Positions 46,975-59,900 of a stretch of 64,000 bases of DNA are shown piece by piece. The notes beneath the pieces are model-generated. The model did not search any database and had not been told where the DNA came from. It worked only from the letters and a program-made list of their open reading frames with translations. The first letter of the stretch is position 1. Every line of letters begins with the position of its first letter. The position numbers and the translations under genes are program-made. The DNA lies in contig CM049316.1 in assembly GCA_026874595.1 (NCBI GenBank), positions 51,533,676 through 51,597,675 on the forward strand, in the 5' to 3' direction. This DNA is from Sipunculus nudus (lineage: Eukaryota > Annelida > Sipuncula > Golfingiida > Sipunculidae).

Positions 46975-49900
46975 GCGAACCTGTGAGCTTATGCGATGGC
47001 GCAGCATCGTCCGTCTGCCGTCCGCCGTCCAGAGCTGGCTTTCCGCCATCCATGGCTGTAAGTCAGAAACTGTCAGAGCTAGCAGCTCCAAATTACATGT
47101 AAAAATTCATCACATGTGAAACTTGGTGCTCTGGAGCTTATTATTGGGTATCTGCATTAATTTAGATTTTATATAGAAAAAGCTTAAAAACCTTTAAAAA
47201 TCCTCTTCTCTGAAACTGTCCAGCCAAATTGTCCAATATTTCACAAAAAATATCCCTGGAACAATCTCTCTCAAGTTTGTTTGAATGGTTCCAGTTCGGA
47301 GATTTTTGGCCGAGTTACAGGAGGTTGAACTTAGTCAACTGTCCAAAAAAGCACACTTAAATTAAAATCTCAAAATTGGCTACAGCTATAATCACCAAAT
47401 TTTATACCAATGGTTGTCACATATGTCATATCTGATTTTGAGGTATTGGTGGCGCCACCTACATTGATGTGTTTTTTACAAGCGAAAACGTAATTTTAAA
47501 CTCTTCTAGCTTATACACTGATTTATGATAAAACTGTTCAGCTGATTGGTTTAACCTTTTCAAGAATTATTCTATGGTAGGGTTCTGCCAGTTTTATAAG
47601 AATAGATTGGGTAAATACAGTTTTAAAAAAGCATTGTAGCCAATTGAAATATGCTTTCTGTATTTGAAAACAGATTTGACTTCATACTGAGTTTCAGCAG
47701 CCAAGTCAAAAGGTCACTCAGTACAAACAGGTGGGGTCCAGACATCAATATGGCAACTCACCTGGCTCTGAGGGGGTTGTCTAGACAATGTGTCTAGACG
47801 TCTAGACACAGCGTCTAGACGTCTAGACACAATGTTTAGAAGCAGAATTCCCAGATTATTGGAACTGAATCTTTCAACTGTTTGAAAAAACTTGGTTTGC
47901 ATTTTAAGCGAATCGGTTTATCATCAGGTCAAATGTGAACTGCTGCACCCTCATTTTTGGTTGACCTCTGACCTTTCCTTGCTGCCCAGCGTCCATTTGT
48001 GCGTCTGTTTCAACACGGGAATATCTCAGGAACTGTTTGACTGATCAGGCTAAAAATTTTGCACAAATGTAGCCCTTTGATAGCTTTATAACATACACTG
48101 AAAATGGTGGCGCCACCTGCAACCATTTTTGCACAGCGTCCATCTGTTCATCTGCCTTAGGATAATATTACTCATATCTCTGCAGTGGTTTGACTTATCC
48201 ACCTGAAATTTTGCAGGTTTATACATCCTGGACAGCTTTCTTGATTTTATGACAGGTGGCGCCACCTACATTCACATTTACTCTGCAGACATCCAAGCTC
48301 ATATCTCAGGAACCGTTTGACTGATTGGGCCAAAATTTTGCATGTGTATAGATCTTACATAGCTCTTCATCATAGGCAAAACTGGTGGCGCCACCTGCAA
48401 CCATTTATGCACAGCGTCCATCTGTTCATCTGCCTTTGGATAAAATCACTCATATCTCTGCAGTGGTTTGACTTGTCCACCTGAAATTTTGCAGGTTTAT
48501 ACATCCTGGACAGCTTTCTCGATTTTATGACAGGTGGCACCACCTACATTCACATTTACTCTGCAGACATCCAAGCTCATATCTTGGGAACTGTTTGACT
48601 GATTGGGCCAAAATTTTGCATGTGTATAGATCTTACATAGCTCTTCATCATAGGCAAAACTGGTGGCGCCAACTGCAACCATTGATGCACAGCGTCCATC
48701 TGTTCATCTGCCTTTGGATAAAATCACTCATATCGCAGCAGTGGTTTGACTTATCCACCTGAAATTTTGCAGGTTTATACATCCTGGACAGCTTTCTCAA
48801 TTTTATGACAGGTGGCGCCACCTACATTCACGTTTACTCTGCAGACATCCAGGCTCATATCTCGGGAACCGTTTGACCGATTGGGCCAAAATTTTGCTTG
48901 TGTATAGATCTTACATAGCTCTTCATCATAGACAAAACTGGTGGCGCCACCTGCAACCGCTTATGCACAGCATCAATCTATTCATCTGCCTTGGGATAAA
49001 ATCACTCATATCTAAGCAGTGGTTTGAATTATCCACCTGTAATTTTGCAGGTTTATACATCCTGGACAGCTTTCTCGATTTTATGACAGGTGGCACCACC
49101 TACATTCACGTTTACTCTGCAGACATCCAAGCTCATATCTCGGGAACCCTTTGACCGATTGGGCCAAAATTTTGCATGTGTATAGATCTTACATAGCTCT
49201 TCATCATAGGCAAAACTGGTGGCGCCACCTGCAACCACTTATGCACAGCATCCATCTGTTGATCTGCCTTTGGATAAAATCACTCATATTTCAGCAGTGG
49301 TTTGACTTATCCACCTGAAATTTTGCAGGTTTATACATCCTGGACAGCTTTCTCGATTTTATGACAGGGGGCACCACCTACATTCACGTTTACTCTGCAG
49401 ACATCCAAGCTCATATCTTGGGGACCGATTCGGCCAAAATTTTGCTTGTGTATAGAACTCACATAGCTCTTCATCATAGACAAAACTGGTGGCGCCACCT
49501 GCAACCACTTATGCACAGCATCAATCTGTTGATCTGCCTTTGGATAAAATCACTCATATCTCAGCAGTGGTTTGACTTATCCACCTGAAATTTTGCAGGT
49601 TTATACATCCTGGACAGCTTTCTCGATTTTATGACAGGTGGCGCCACCTACATTCACGTTTACTCTGCAGACATCCAAGGTCATATCTCGGGAACCGTTT
49701 GACCGATTGGGCCAAAATTTTGCTTGTGTATAGATCTCACATAGCTCTTCATCATAGACAAAACTGGTGGCGCCACCTGCAATCGCTTATGCACAGCATC
49801 AATCTGTTGATTTGCCTTTGGATAAAATCACTCATATCTCAGCAGTGGTTTGACTTGTCCACCTGAAATTTTGCAGGTTTAGACATTCTGGACAGTTTTC

Positions 49901-50080
49901 TTGATTTTATGACAGGTGGCACAACCTACATTCACGTTTAAGCTGCAGACATCCATGCTAATATGCAACACACCACGCTCTATTCCCCTTGCCACTTAAT
50001 CCATGCCTCACTTCACCCGTCCCACTCTGATTTCTGCAGATACACATAGTGGCTTGTTGACTACCCATATTCTGGTTTTA
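46975..50080 (+). mobile_element. Family C element, copy 2, with expanded tandem core
   Basis: Starts TTTAGCGAACCTGTGAGC and includes the same TCTAGACGTCTAGAC cluster (47786-47840). It expands to about seven ~277-bp units and ends with TAGT...ACTA, a 7-nt spacer and CTGG (50072-50075). Non-coding: repeated translated stretches such as IYTHAKFWPN come from the unit and are not a protein. Confidence 0.65.
47950..49930 (+). repeat. ~277-bp tandem repeat, about seven units
   Basis: GACAG(C/T)TTTCTYGATTTTATG recurs at about 48232, 48508, 48787, 49064, 49341, 49614 and 49892. Each unit has two GGTGGCGCCACC sites (or one-base variants) about 130-145 bp apart. Units 49064-49930 are the most alike, suggesting recent expansion. 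Confidence 0.85.
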
Positions 50081-50597
50081 AAATGTCATAGTCCGAAACT
50101 TGCAGTTCAGAAACGTCCATTTTGCTGAAATCATAATGGCTAAGGTAGATATGCCGGACTTAGGAGGATCAATATTAAATTTTAAAAATAAACCTCCATT
50201 CATACTCCTAAACTTTGCACAGGTTCACATTAGGCCTGTAGGCCTTGTTTATTCTAAAAGTGAACAGAAAATATGGGTTTTCAGGGGAAACTGTCTTTAT
50301 AAGATATGTATAAATATTTTTTACATTTATTATGCGGGGCTGTCCTCATGGCAAGAAATTCATCCCCCGGTATGTTTACCTTCAAGACCTGGTCAGTGAT
50401 TATGTTTACATTCGGAATGAGAATTTATTCTTATATCGCCTATGTCCCTGCAGGGATAATAACCTTTAAAATGATGTATGGCACACTATTGTACACAACG
50501 CGTTTTAGAAAACATTGCGAACAGAAGTGAACCGAATTCCTTTTATAAGTATTAGATTTAAGTTCAGCTGAGCACAGTGACCCATGGGTCCCTTGTT
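50081..50597 (+). repeat. Repeat end near the exon
   Basis: Ends at 50563-50597 with CAGCTGAGCACAGTGACC and GACCCATGGGTCCCTTGTT, the superfamily 3' terminus. The preceding ~480 bp has a 99-codon open frame (50100-50399) without recognisable domain, which I take as accidental. Confidence 0.6.
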
Positions 50598-50852
50598 TAA
50601 TTTGCAAACACCCCTGCTTTCACTTGTTTTTTCTGACTTTTTGATGATGCACTTTCCAAAAATAAAGTCTGTTCGGTTTTGGTTTCTTAGGTGTTTCCAC
50701 TTGGCAGGTTCATAGGATAGTCTGGGAAGTGTGATGTAATTCATTACTTGTACATTTATAATTGGACCCAGTTTAGTTAAATGTTGAATGTGTTGAAAAG
50801 TTAACAATACATTTATGTAGTGTTTAAGGTAAAAATGCTGGTCTACTTTCAG
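50598..50852 (+). other. GMPR: Intron 3' end and splice acceptor before the second GMPR exon
   Basis: 255 bp of apparently unique intron ending GGTCTACTTTCAG. It has a short pyrimidine stretch before the AG and no repeat terminus. Confidence 0.7.
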
Positions 50853-50936
50853 CACAACATGTTCACTGCTGTCCACAAGCATTACTCAATTGATGCATGG
50901 AAGGAGTTTGGTGAAAACAACAAGGATATTATGAAG
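50853..50936 (+). CDS. GMPR: GMP reductase, next coding exon (active-site lysine region)
   Basis: This 84-nt exon encodes 28 residues starting HNMFTAVHKHYSIDAWKEF and ending NNKDIMK. FTAVHKHYS is the most conserved GMP reductase signature in this part of the protein. Its lysine corresponds to the active-site lysine near position 77-78 of the human enzymes. It follows on in frame from the exon at 3922-4041 (phase 0), covering about residues 70-97. The acceptor is CTACTTTCAG|CAC and the donor ATGAAG|GTATGAT. It is intact. The donor and the first intronic bases are the seed of the satellite that follows. The rest of the gene lies beyond the window. Confidence 0.92.
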
Positions 50937-53900
50937 GTATGATATTTTGAGCCACAGTGACAATATTCTTATACAAACACAGGTCTGTTGGCTGGTCAAG
51001 GTACGACAAGGTTCTACACATTGGTCATGTTCTCATACAAACACAGGTTTGTTGGCTGATCAAGGTATGACAAGGTTCTACACATTGGTCATGTTCTCAT
51101 ACAAACACAGGTTTGTTGGCTAATCAAGGTATGACAAGGTTCTACACATTGGTCATGTCCTCATACAAACACAGGTTTGTAGGCTGATCAAGGTATGACA
51201 AGGTTCTACACATTGGTCATGTTCTCACACAAACACAGGTTTGTTGGCTGATCAAGGTATGACAAGGTTCTACACATTGGTCATGTTCTCATACAAACAA
51301 TGGTTTGTAGGCTGATCAAGGTATGACAAGGTTCTACACATTGGTCATGTTCTCACACAAACACAGGTTTGTAGGCTGATCAAGGTATGACAAGGTTCTA
51401 CACATTGGTCATGTTCTCATACAAACACAGGTTTGTAGGCTGATCAAGGTATGACAAGGTTCTACACATTGGTCATGTTCTCATACAAACACAGGTTTGT
51501 AGGCTGATCAAGGTATGACAAGGTTCTACACATTGGTCATGTTCTCATACAAACACAGGTTTGTAGGCTGATCAAGGTATGACAAGGTTCTACACATTGG
51601 TCATGTTCTCATACAAACACAGGTTTGTAGGCTGATCAAGGTATGACAAGGTTCTACACATTGGTCATGTTCTCATACAAACACAGGTTTGTAGGCTGAT
51701 CAAGGTATGACAAGGTTCTACACATTGGTCATGTTCTCATACGAACAATGGTTTGTAGGCTGATCAAGGTATGACAAGGTTCTACTCATTGGTCATGTTC
51801 TCATACAAACACAGGTTTGTAGGCTGATCAAGGTATGACAAGGTTCTACACATTGGTCATGTTCTCATACAAACACAGGTTTGTAGGCTGATCAAGGTAT
51901 GACCAGGTTCTACTCATTGGTCATGTTCTCATACAAACACAGGTTTTTAGGCTGATCAAGGTATGACAAGGTTCTACACATTGGTCATGTTCTCATACGA
52001 ACAATGGTTTGTAGGCTGATCAAGGTATGACCAGGTTCTACTCATTGGTCACGTTCTCATACAGACACAGGTTTGTAGGCTGATCAAGGTATGACAAGGT
52101 TCTACACATTGGTCATGTTCTCATACGAACAATGGTTTGTAGGCTGATCAAGGTATGACCAGGTTCTACTCATTGGTCATGTTCTCATACAAACACAGGT
52201 TTGTAGGCTGATCAAGGTATGACAAGGTTCTACACATTGGTCATGTTCTCATACGAACAATGGTTTGTAGGCTGATCAAGGTATGACCAGGTTCTACTCA
52301 TTGGTCATGTTCTCATACAAACACAGGTTTGTAGGCTGATCAAGGTATGACAAGGTTCTACACATTGGTCATGTTCTCATACAATCAATGGTTTGTAGGC
52401 TGATCAAGGTATGACAAGGTTCTACACATTGGTCATGTTCTCATACAAACACAGGTTTGTAGGCTGATCAAGGTATGACCAGGTTCTACTCATTGGTCAT
52501 GTTCTCATACAAACACAGGTTTGTAGGCTGATCAAGGTATGACAAGGTTCTACACATTGGTCATGTTCTCATACAAACACAGGTTTGTCGGCTGCTCAAG
52601 GTATGACAAGGTTCTACACATTGGTCATGTTCTCATACAAACACAGGTTTGTAGGCTGATCAAGGTATGACAAGGTTCTACACATTGGTCATGTTCTCAT
52701 ACAAACAATGGTTTGTAGGCTGATCAAGGTATGACAAGGTTCTACACATTGGTCATGTTCTCATACAAAGACAGGTTTGTTGGCTGATCAAGGTATGACA
52801 AGGTTCTACACATTGGTCATGTTCTCATACAAAGACAGGTTTGTTGGCTGATCAAGGTATGACAAGGTTCTACACATTGGTCATGTTCTCATACAAACAA
52901 TGGTTTGTAGGCTGATCAAGGTATGACAAGGTTCTACACATTGGTCATGTTCTCATACAGACACAGGTTTGTAGGCTGATTAAGGTATGACAAGGTTCTA
53001 CACATTGGTCATGTTCTCATACAAACACAGGTTTGTAGGCTGATTAAGGTATGACAAGGTTCTACACATTGGTCATGTTCTCATACAAACAATGGTTTGT
53101 AGGCTGATCAAGGTATGACAAGGTTCTACACATTGGTCATGTTCCCATACAAGCAATGGTTTTTCGGCTGATCAAGGTATGACAAGGTTCTACACATTGG
53201 TCATGTTCTCATACAAAGACAGGTTTGTAGGCTGATTAAGGTATGACAAGGTTCTACACATTGGTCATGTTCTCATACAAACAATGGTTTGTAGGCTGAT
53301 CAAGGTATGACAAGGTTCTACACATTGGTCATGTTCTCATACAAACAATGGTTTGTAGGCTGATCAAGGTATGACAAGGTTCTACACATTGGTCATGTTC
53401 TCATACAAACAATGGTTTTTAGGCTGATCAAGGTATGACAAGGTTCTACACATTGGTCATGTTCTCATACAAACAATGGTTTGTAGGCTGATCAAGGTAT
53501 GGCAAGGTTTTACACTGATCATGTTCTCATACAAACACAGGTTTGTAGGCTGATCAAGGTATGACAAGGTTCTACACATTGGTCATGTTCTCATACAAAC
53601 ACAGGTTTGTAGGCTGCTCAAGGTATAACAAGGTTCTACACATTGGTCATGTTCTCATACAAAGACAGGTTTGTAGGCTGATCAAGGTATGACAAGGTTC
53701 TATACATTGGTCATGTTCTCATACAAAGACAGGTTTGTAGGCTGATCAAGGTATGACAAGGTTCTACACATTGGTCATGTTCTCATACAAACAATGGTTT
53801 GTTGGCTGATCAAGGTATGACAAGGTTCTACACATTGGTCATGTTCTCATACAAAGACAGGTTTGTAGGCTGATCAAGGTATGACAAGGTTCTACACATT

Positions 53901-56900
53901 GGTCATGTTCTCATACAAACAATGGTTTGTAGGCTGATCAAGGTATGACAAGGTTCTACACATTGGTCATGTTCTCATACAGACACAGGTTTGTAGGCTA
54001 ATCAAGGTATGACAAGGTTCTACTCATTGGTCATGTTCTCATACAAACAATGGTTTGTAGGCTAATCAAGGTATGACAATGTTCTACACATTGGTCATGT
54101 TTTCATACAAACAATAGTTTGTAGGTTGATCAAGGTATGACAAGGTTCTACAAATTGGTCATGTTCTCATACAAACACAGGTTTGTAGGCTGATCAAGGT
54201 ATGACAAGGTTCTACACATTGGTCATGTTCTCATACAAACACAGGTTTGTAGGCTGATCAAGGTATGACAAGGTTCTACACATTGGTCATATTCTCATAC
54301 AAACACAGGTTTGTAGGCTGATCAAGGTATGACAAGGTTCTACACATTGGTCATGTTCTCATACAAACAATGGTTTGTTGGCTGATCAAGGTATGACAAG
54401 GTTCTACACATTGGTCATGTTCTCATACAAACAATGGTTTGTAGGCTGATCAAGGTATGACAAGGTTCTACACATTGGTCATGTTCTCATACAAACAATG
54501 GTTTGTAGGCTAATCAAGGTATGACAAGGTTCTACACATTGGTCAAGTTGTCATACAAACACAGGTTTGTAGGCTGATCAAGGTATGACAAGGTTCTACT
54601 CATTGGTCATGTTCTCATACAAACACAGGTTTGTAGGCTGATCAAGGTATGACAAGGTTCTACACATTGGTCATGTTCTCATACAAACAATGGTTTTGTA
54701 GGCTGATCAAGGTATGACAAGGTTCTACTCATTGGTCATGTTCTCATACAAACAATGGTTTGTAGGTTGATCAAGGTATGACAAGGTTCTACACATTGGT
54801 CATGTTCTCATACAAACAATGGTTTGTAGCCTGATCAAGGAATGACAAGGTTCTACTCATTGGTCATGTTCTCATACAAACACAGGTTTGTAGGCTGATC
54901 AAGGTATGACAAGGTTCTACACATCGGTCATGTTCTCATACAAACAATGGTTTGTAGGTTGATCAAGTTATGACAAGATTTTACTCATTGGTCATGTTCT
55001 CATACAGACACAGGTTTGTAGGCTGATCAAGGTATGACAAGGTTCTACACATTGGTCATGTTCTCATACAAACAATGGTTTGTAGGCTGATCAAGGTATG
55101 ACAAGGTTCGACACATTGATCATGTTCTCATACAAACAATGGTTTGTAGGCTGATCAAGGTATGACAAGGTTCTACACATTGGTCATGTTCTCATACAAA
55201 CACAGGTTTGTAGGCTGATCAAGGTATGACAAGGTTCTACACATTGGTCATGTTCTCATACAAACAATGGTTTGTAGGCTAATCAAGGTATGACCAGGTT
55301 CTACACATTGGTCATGTTCTCATACAAAGACAGGTTTGTTGGCTGATCAAGGTATGACAAGGTTCTACACATTAGTCATGTTCTCATACAAACAATGGTT
55401 TGTAGGCTGATCAAGGTATGACAAGGTTCTACACATTGGTCATGTTCTCATACAGACACAGGTTTGTAGGCTAATCAAGGTATGACAAGGTTCTACTCAT
55501 TGGTCATGTTCTCATACAAAGACAGGTTTGTTGGCTGATCAAGGTATGACAAGGTTCTACACATTGGTCATTTTCTCATACAAACACAGGTTTGTAGGCT
55601 GCTCAAGGTATGACAAGGTTCTACACATTGGTCATGTTCTCATACAAACACAGGTTTGTTGGCTGATCAAGGTATGACAAGGTTCTACATATTGGTCATG
55701 TTCTCATACAAACAATGGTTTGTAGGCTGATCAAGGTATAACAAGGTTCTACTCATTGGTCATGTTCTCATACAAACAATGGTTTGTAGGCTGATCAAGG
55801 TATGACAAGGTTCTACACATTGGTCATGTTCTCCTACAAACAATGGTTTGTAGGCTGATCAAGGTATGACAAGGTTCTACACATTGGTCATGTTCTCCTA
55901 CAAACAATGGTTTGTCGCCTGATTAAGGTATGACAAGGTTCTACTCATTGGTCATGTTCACATACAAACACAGGTTTGTAGGCTGATCAAGGTATGGCAA
56001 GGTTCTACACATTTGTCATGTTCTCATACAAACAATAGTTTGTAGGTTGATCAAGGTATGAGAAGGTTCTACACATTTGTCATGTTCTCATACAAACAAT
56101 AGTTTGTAGGTTGATCAAGGTATGAGAAGGTTTTAAGCATTGGTCATGTTCTCATACAGACACAGGTTTTTGTAGGCTGATCAAGGTATGACAAGGTTCT
56201 ACACATTGGTCATGTTCTCATACAAACAATGGTTTGTAGGCTGATCAAGGTATGACAAGGTTCTACACATTGGTCATGTTCTGATACAAACAATGGTTTG
56301 TAGACTGATCAAGGTATGACAAGGTTCTACACATTGGTCATGTGCTCATACAAACAATGGTTTGTAGGCTGATCAAGGTATGACAAGGTTCTACACATTG
56401 GTCATGTTCTCATACAAACAATGGTTTGTAGGCTGATCAAGGTATGACAAGGTTCTACTCATTGGTCATGTTCTCATACAAACAATGGTTTGTAGCCTGA
56501 TCAAGGTATGACAAGGTTCTACTCATTGGTCATGTTCTCATACAAACACAGGTTTGTAGTCTGATCAAGGTATGGCAAGGTTCTACACATTGGTCATGTT
56601 CTCATACAAACACAGGTTTGTAGGCTGATCAAGGTATGACAAGGTTCTACAAATTGGTCATGTTCTCATACAAACACAGGTTTGTAGGCTGATCAAGGTA
56701 TGACAAGGTTCTACACATTGGTCATGTTCTCATACAAACACAGGTTTGTAGGCTGATCAAGGTATGACAAGGTTCTACACATTGATCATGTTCTCATACA
56801 AACAATGGTTTTTAGGCTGATCAAGGTATGACAAGGTTCTACACATTGGTCATGTTCTCATACAAACAATGGTTTGTAGGCTGATCAAGGTATGACAAGG

Positions 56901-59900
56901 TTCTACACATTGATCATGTTCTCATACAAACAATGGTTTGTAGGCTAATCAAGGTATGACAAGGTTCTCCACATTGGTCAAGTTGTCATACAAACACATG
57001 TTTGTAGGCTGATCAAGGTATGACAAGGTTCTACACATTGGTCATGTTCTCATACAAACAATGGTTTGTAGGCTGATCAAGGTATGACAAGGTTCTACAC
57101 ATTGGTCATGTTCTCATACAAACAATGGTTTGTAGGCTGATCAAGGTATGACAAGGTTCTACACATTGGTCATGTTCTCATACAAACACAGGTTTGTAGG
57201 CTGATCAAGGTATGACCAGGTTCTACTCATTGGTCATGTTTTCATACAAACACAGGTTTTTAGGCTGATCAAGGTATGACAAGGTTCTACACATTGGTCA
57301 TGTTCTCATACGAACAATGGTTTGTAGGCTGATCAAGGTATGACCAGGTTCTACTCATTGGTCACGTTCTCATACAAACACAGGTTTGTAGGCTGATCAA
57401 GGTATGACAAGGTTCTACACATTGGTCATGTTCTCATACGAACAATGGTTTGTAGGCTGATCAAGGTATGACCAGGTTCTACTCATTGGTCATGTTCTCA
57501 TACAAACACAGGTTTGTAGGCTGATCAAGGTATGACAAGGTTCTACACATTGGTCATGTTCTCATACGAACAATGGTTTGTAGGCTGATCAAGGTATGAC
57601 CAGGTTCTACTCATTGGTCATGTTCTCATACAAACACAGGTTTGTAGGCTGATCAAGGTATGACAAGGTTCTACACATTGGTCATGTTCTCATACAAACA
57701 ATGGTTTGTAGGCTAATCAAGGTATGACCAGGTTCTACACATTGGTCATGTTCTCATACAAAGACAGGTTTGTAGGCTGATCAAGGTATGACAAGGTTCT
57801 ACACATTAGTCATGTTCTCATACAAACAATGGTTTGTAGGCTGATCAAGGTATGACAAGGTTCTACACATTGGTCATGTTCTCATACAGACACAGGTTTG
57901 TAGGCTAATCAAGGTATGACAAGGTTCTACTCATTGGTCATGTTCTCATACAAAGACAGGTTTGTTGGCTGATCAAGGTATGACAAGGTTCTACACATTG
58001 GTCATTTTCTCATACAAACACAGGTTTGTAGGCTGCTCAAGGTATGACAAGGTTCTACACATTGGTCATGTTCTCATACAAACACAGGTTTGTTGGCTGA
58101 TCAAGGTATGACAAGGTTCTACATATTGGTCATGTTCTCATACAAACAATGGTTTGTAGGCTGATCAAGGTATGACAAGGTTCTACACATTGGTCATGTT
58201 CTCATACAAACAATGGTTTGTAGGCTGATCAAGGTATGACAAGGTTCTACTCATTGGTCATGTTCTCATACAAACAATGGTTTGTAGGTTGATCAAGGTA
58301 TGACAAGGTTCTACACATTGGTCATGTTCTCATACAAACAATGGTTTGTAGGCTGATCAAGGTATGACAAGGTTCTACACATTGGTCATGTTCTCCTACA
58401 AACAATGGTTTGTAGGTTGATCAAGGTATGACAAGGTTTTACACATTGGTCATGTTCTCATACAAACAATGGTTTGTCGCCTGATTAAGGTATGACAAGG
58501 TTCTACTCATTGGTCATGTTCACATACAAACACAGGTTTGTAGGCTGATCAAGGTATGGCAAGGTTCTACACATTTGTCATGTTCTCATACAAACAATAG
58601 TTTGTAGGTTGATCAAGGTATGAGAAGGTTTTAAGCATTGGTCATGTTCTCATACAGACACAGGTTTTTGTAGGCTGATCAAGGTATGACAAGGTTCTAC
58701 ACATTGGTCATGTTCTCATACAAACAATGGTTTGTAGGCTGATCAAGGTATGACAAGGTTCTACACATTGGTCATGTTCTGATACAAACAATGGTTTGTA
58801 GACTGATCAAGGTATGACAAGGTTCTACACATTGGTCATGTTCTCATACAAACAATGATTTTTAGGCTGATCAAGGTATGACAAGGTTCTACACATTGGT
58901 CATGTTCTCATACAAACAATGGTTTGTAGGCTGATCAAGGTATGACAAGGTTCTACTCATTGGTCATGTTCTCATACAAACACAGATTTGTAGTCTGATC
59001 AAGGTATGGCAAGGTTCTACACATTGGTCATGTTCTCATACAAACACAGGTTTGTAGGCTGCTCAAGGTATGACAAGGTTCTACACATTGGTCATGTTCT
59101 CATACAAACAATGGTTTGTAGGCTGATCAAGGTATGACAAGGTTCTACACATTGGTCATGTTCTCATACAAACAATGGTTTGTAGGCTGATCAAGGTATG
59201 ACAAGGTTCTACACATTGGTCATGTTCTCATACAAACAATGGTTTTTAGGCTGATCAAGGTATGACAAGGTTCTACACATTGGTCATGTTCTCATACAAA
59301 CAATGGTTTGTAGGCTGATCAAGGTATGACAAGGTTTTACACTGATCATGTTCTCATACAAACACAGGTTTGTAGGCTGATCAAGGTATGACAAGGTTCT
59401 ACACATTGGTCATGTTCTCATACAAACACAGGTTTGTAGGCTGCTCAAGGTATAACAAGGTTCTACACATTGGTCATGTTCTCATACAAAGACAGGTTTG
59501 TAGGCTGATCAAGGTATGACAAGGTTCTACACATTGGTCATGTTCTCATACAAACACAGGTTTGTAGGCTGATCAAGGTATGACAAGGTTCTACACATTG
59601 GTCATGTTCTCATACAAACAATGGTTTGTTGGCTGATCAAGGTATGACAAGGTTCTACACATTGGTCATGTTCTCATACAAAGACAGGTTTGTAGGCTGA
59701 TCAAGGTATGACAAGGTTCTACACATTGGTCATGTTCTCATACAAACAATGGTTTGTAGGCTGATCAAGGTATGACAAGGTTCTACACATTGGTCATGTT
59801 CTCATACAAACACAGGTTTGTAGGCTGATCAAGGTATGACAAGGTTCTACACATTGGTCATATTCTCATACAAACAGAGGTTTGTAGGCTGATCAAGGTA

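Larger units (their letters stand above)
4042..50852 (+). other. GMPR: GMPR intron of 46.8 kb, phase 0, filled with nested repeats
   Basis: It is bounded by the donor GTATGTG at 4042 and the acceptor TCTACTTTCAG at 50842-50852. The two flanking exons are adjacent in the protein: ...EIAKAFAK joins HNMFTAVHKHYS without a gap relative to GMPR homologues. Apart from about 4042-4350, 27947-30077, 32247-33115, 42139-44254 and 50598-50852, nearly everything inside can be assigned to repeats. No other host exon was recognised. Confidence 0.85.

Noticed and set aside
47714-49516. Family of small proteins with IYTHAKFWPN-type motifs
   Set aside because: They arise from the ~277-bp tandem unit of family C. 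Both strands give open frames in the same unit.
50100-50399. Additional GMPR exon or separate gene in a 99-codon frame
   Set aside because: It has no similarity to GMP reductase, no good splice sites in register, and ends in repeat sequence.
3922-50936. IMP dehydrogenase instead of GMP reductase
   Set aside because: [17 protein letters not shown] and FTAVHKHYS follow GMP reductase. IMP dehydrogenase has different sequence at these places.
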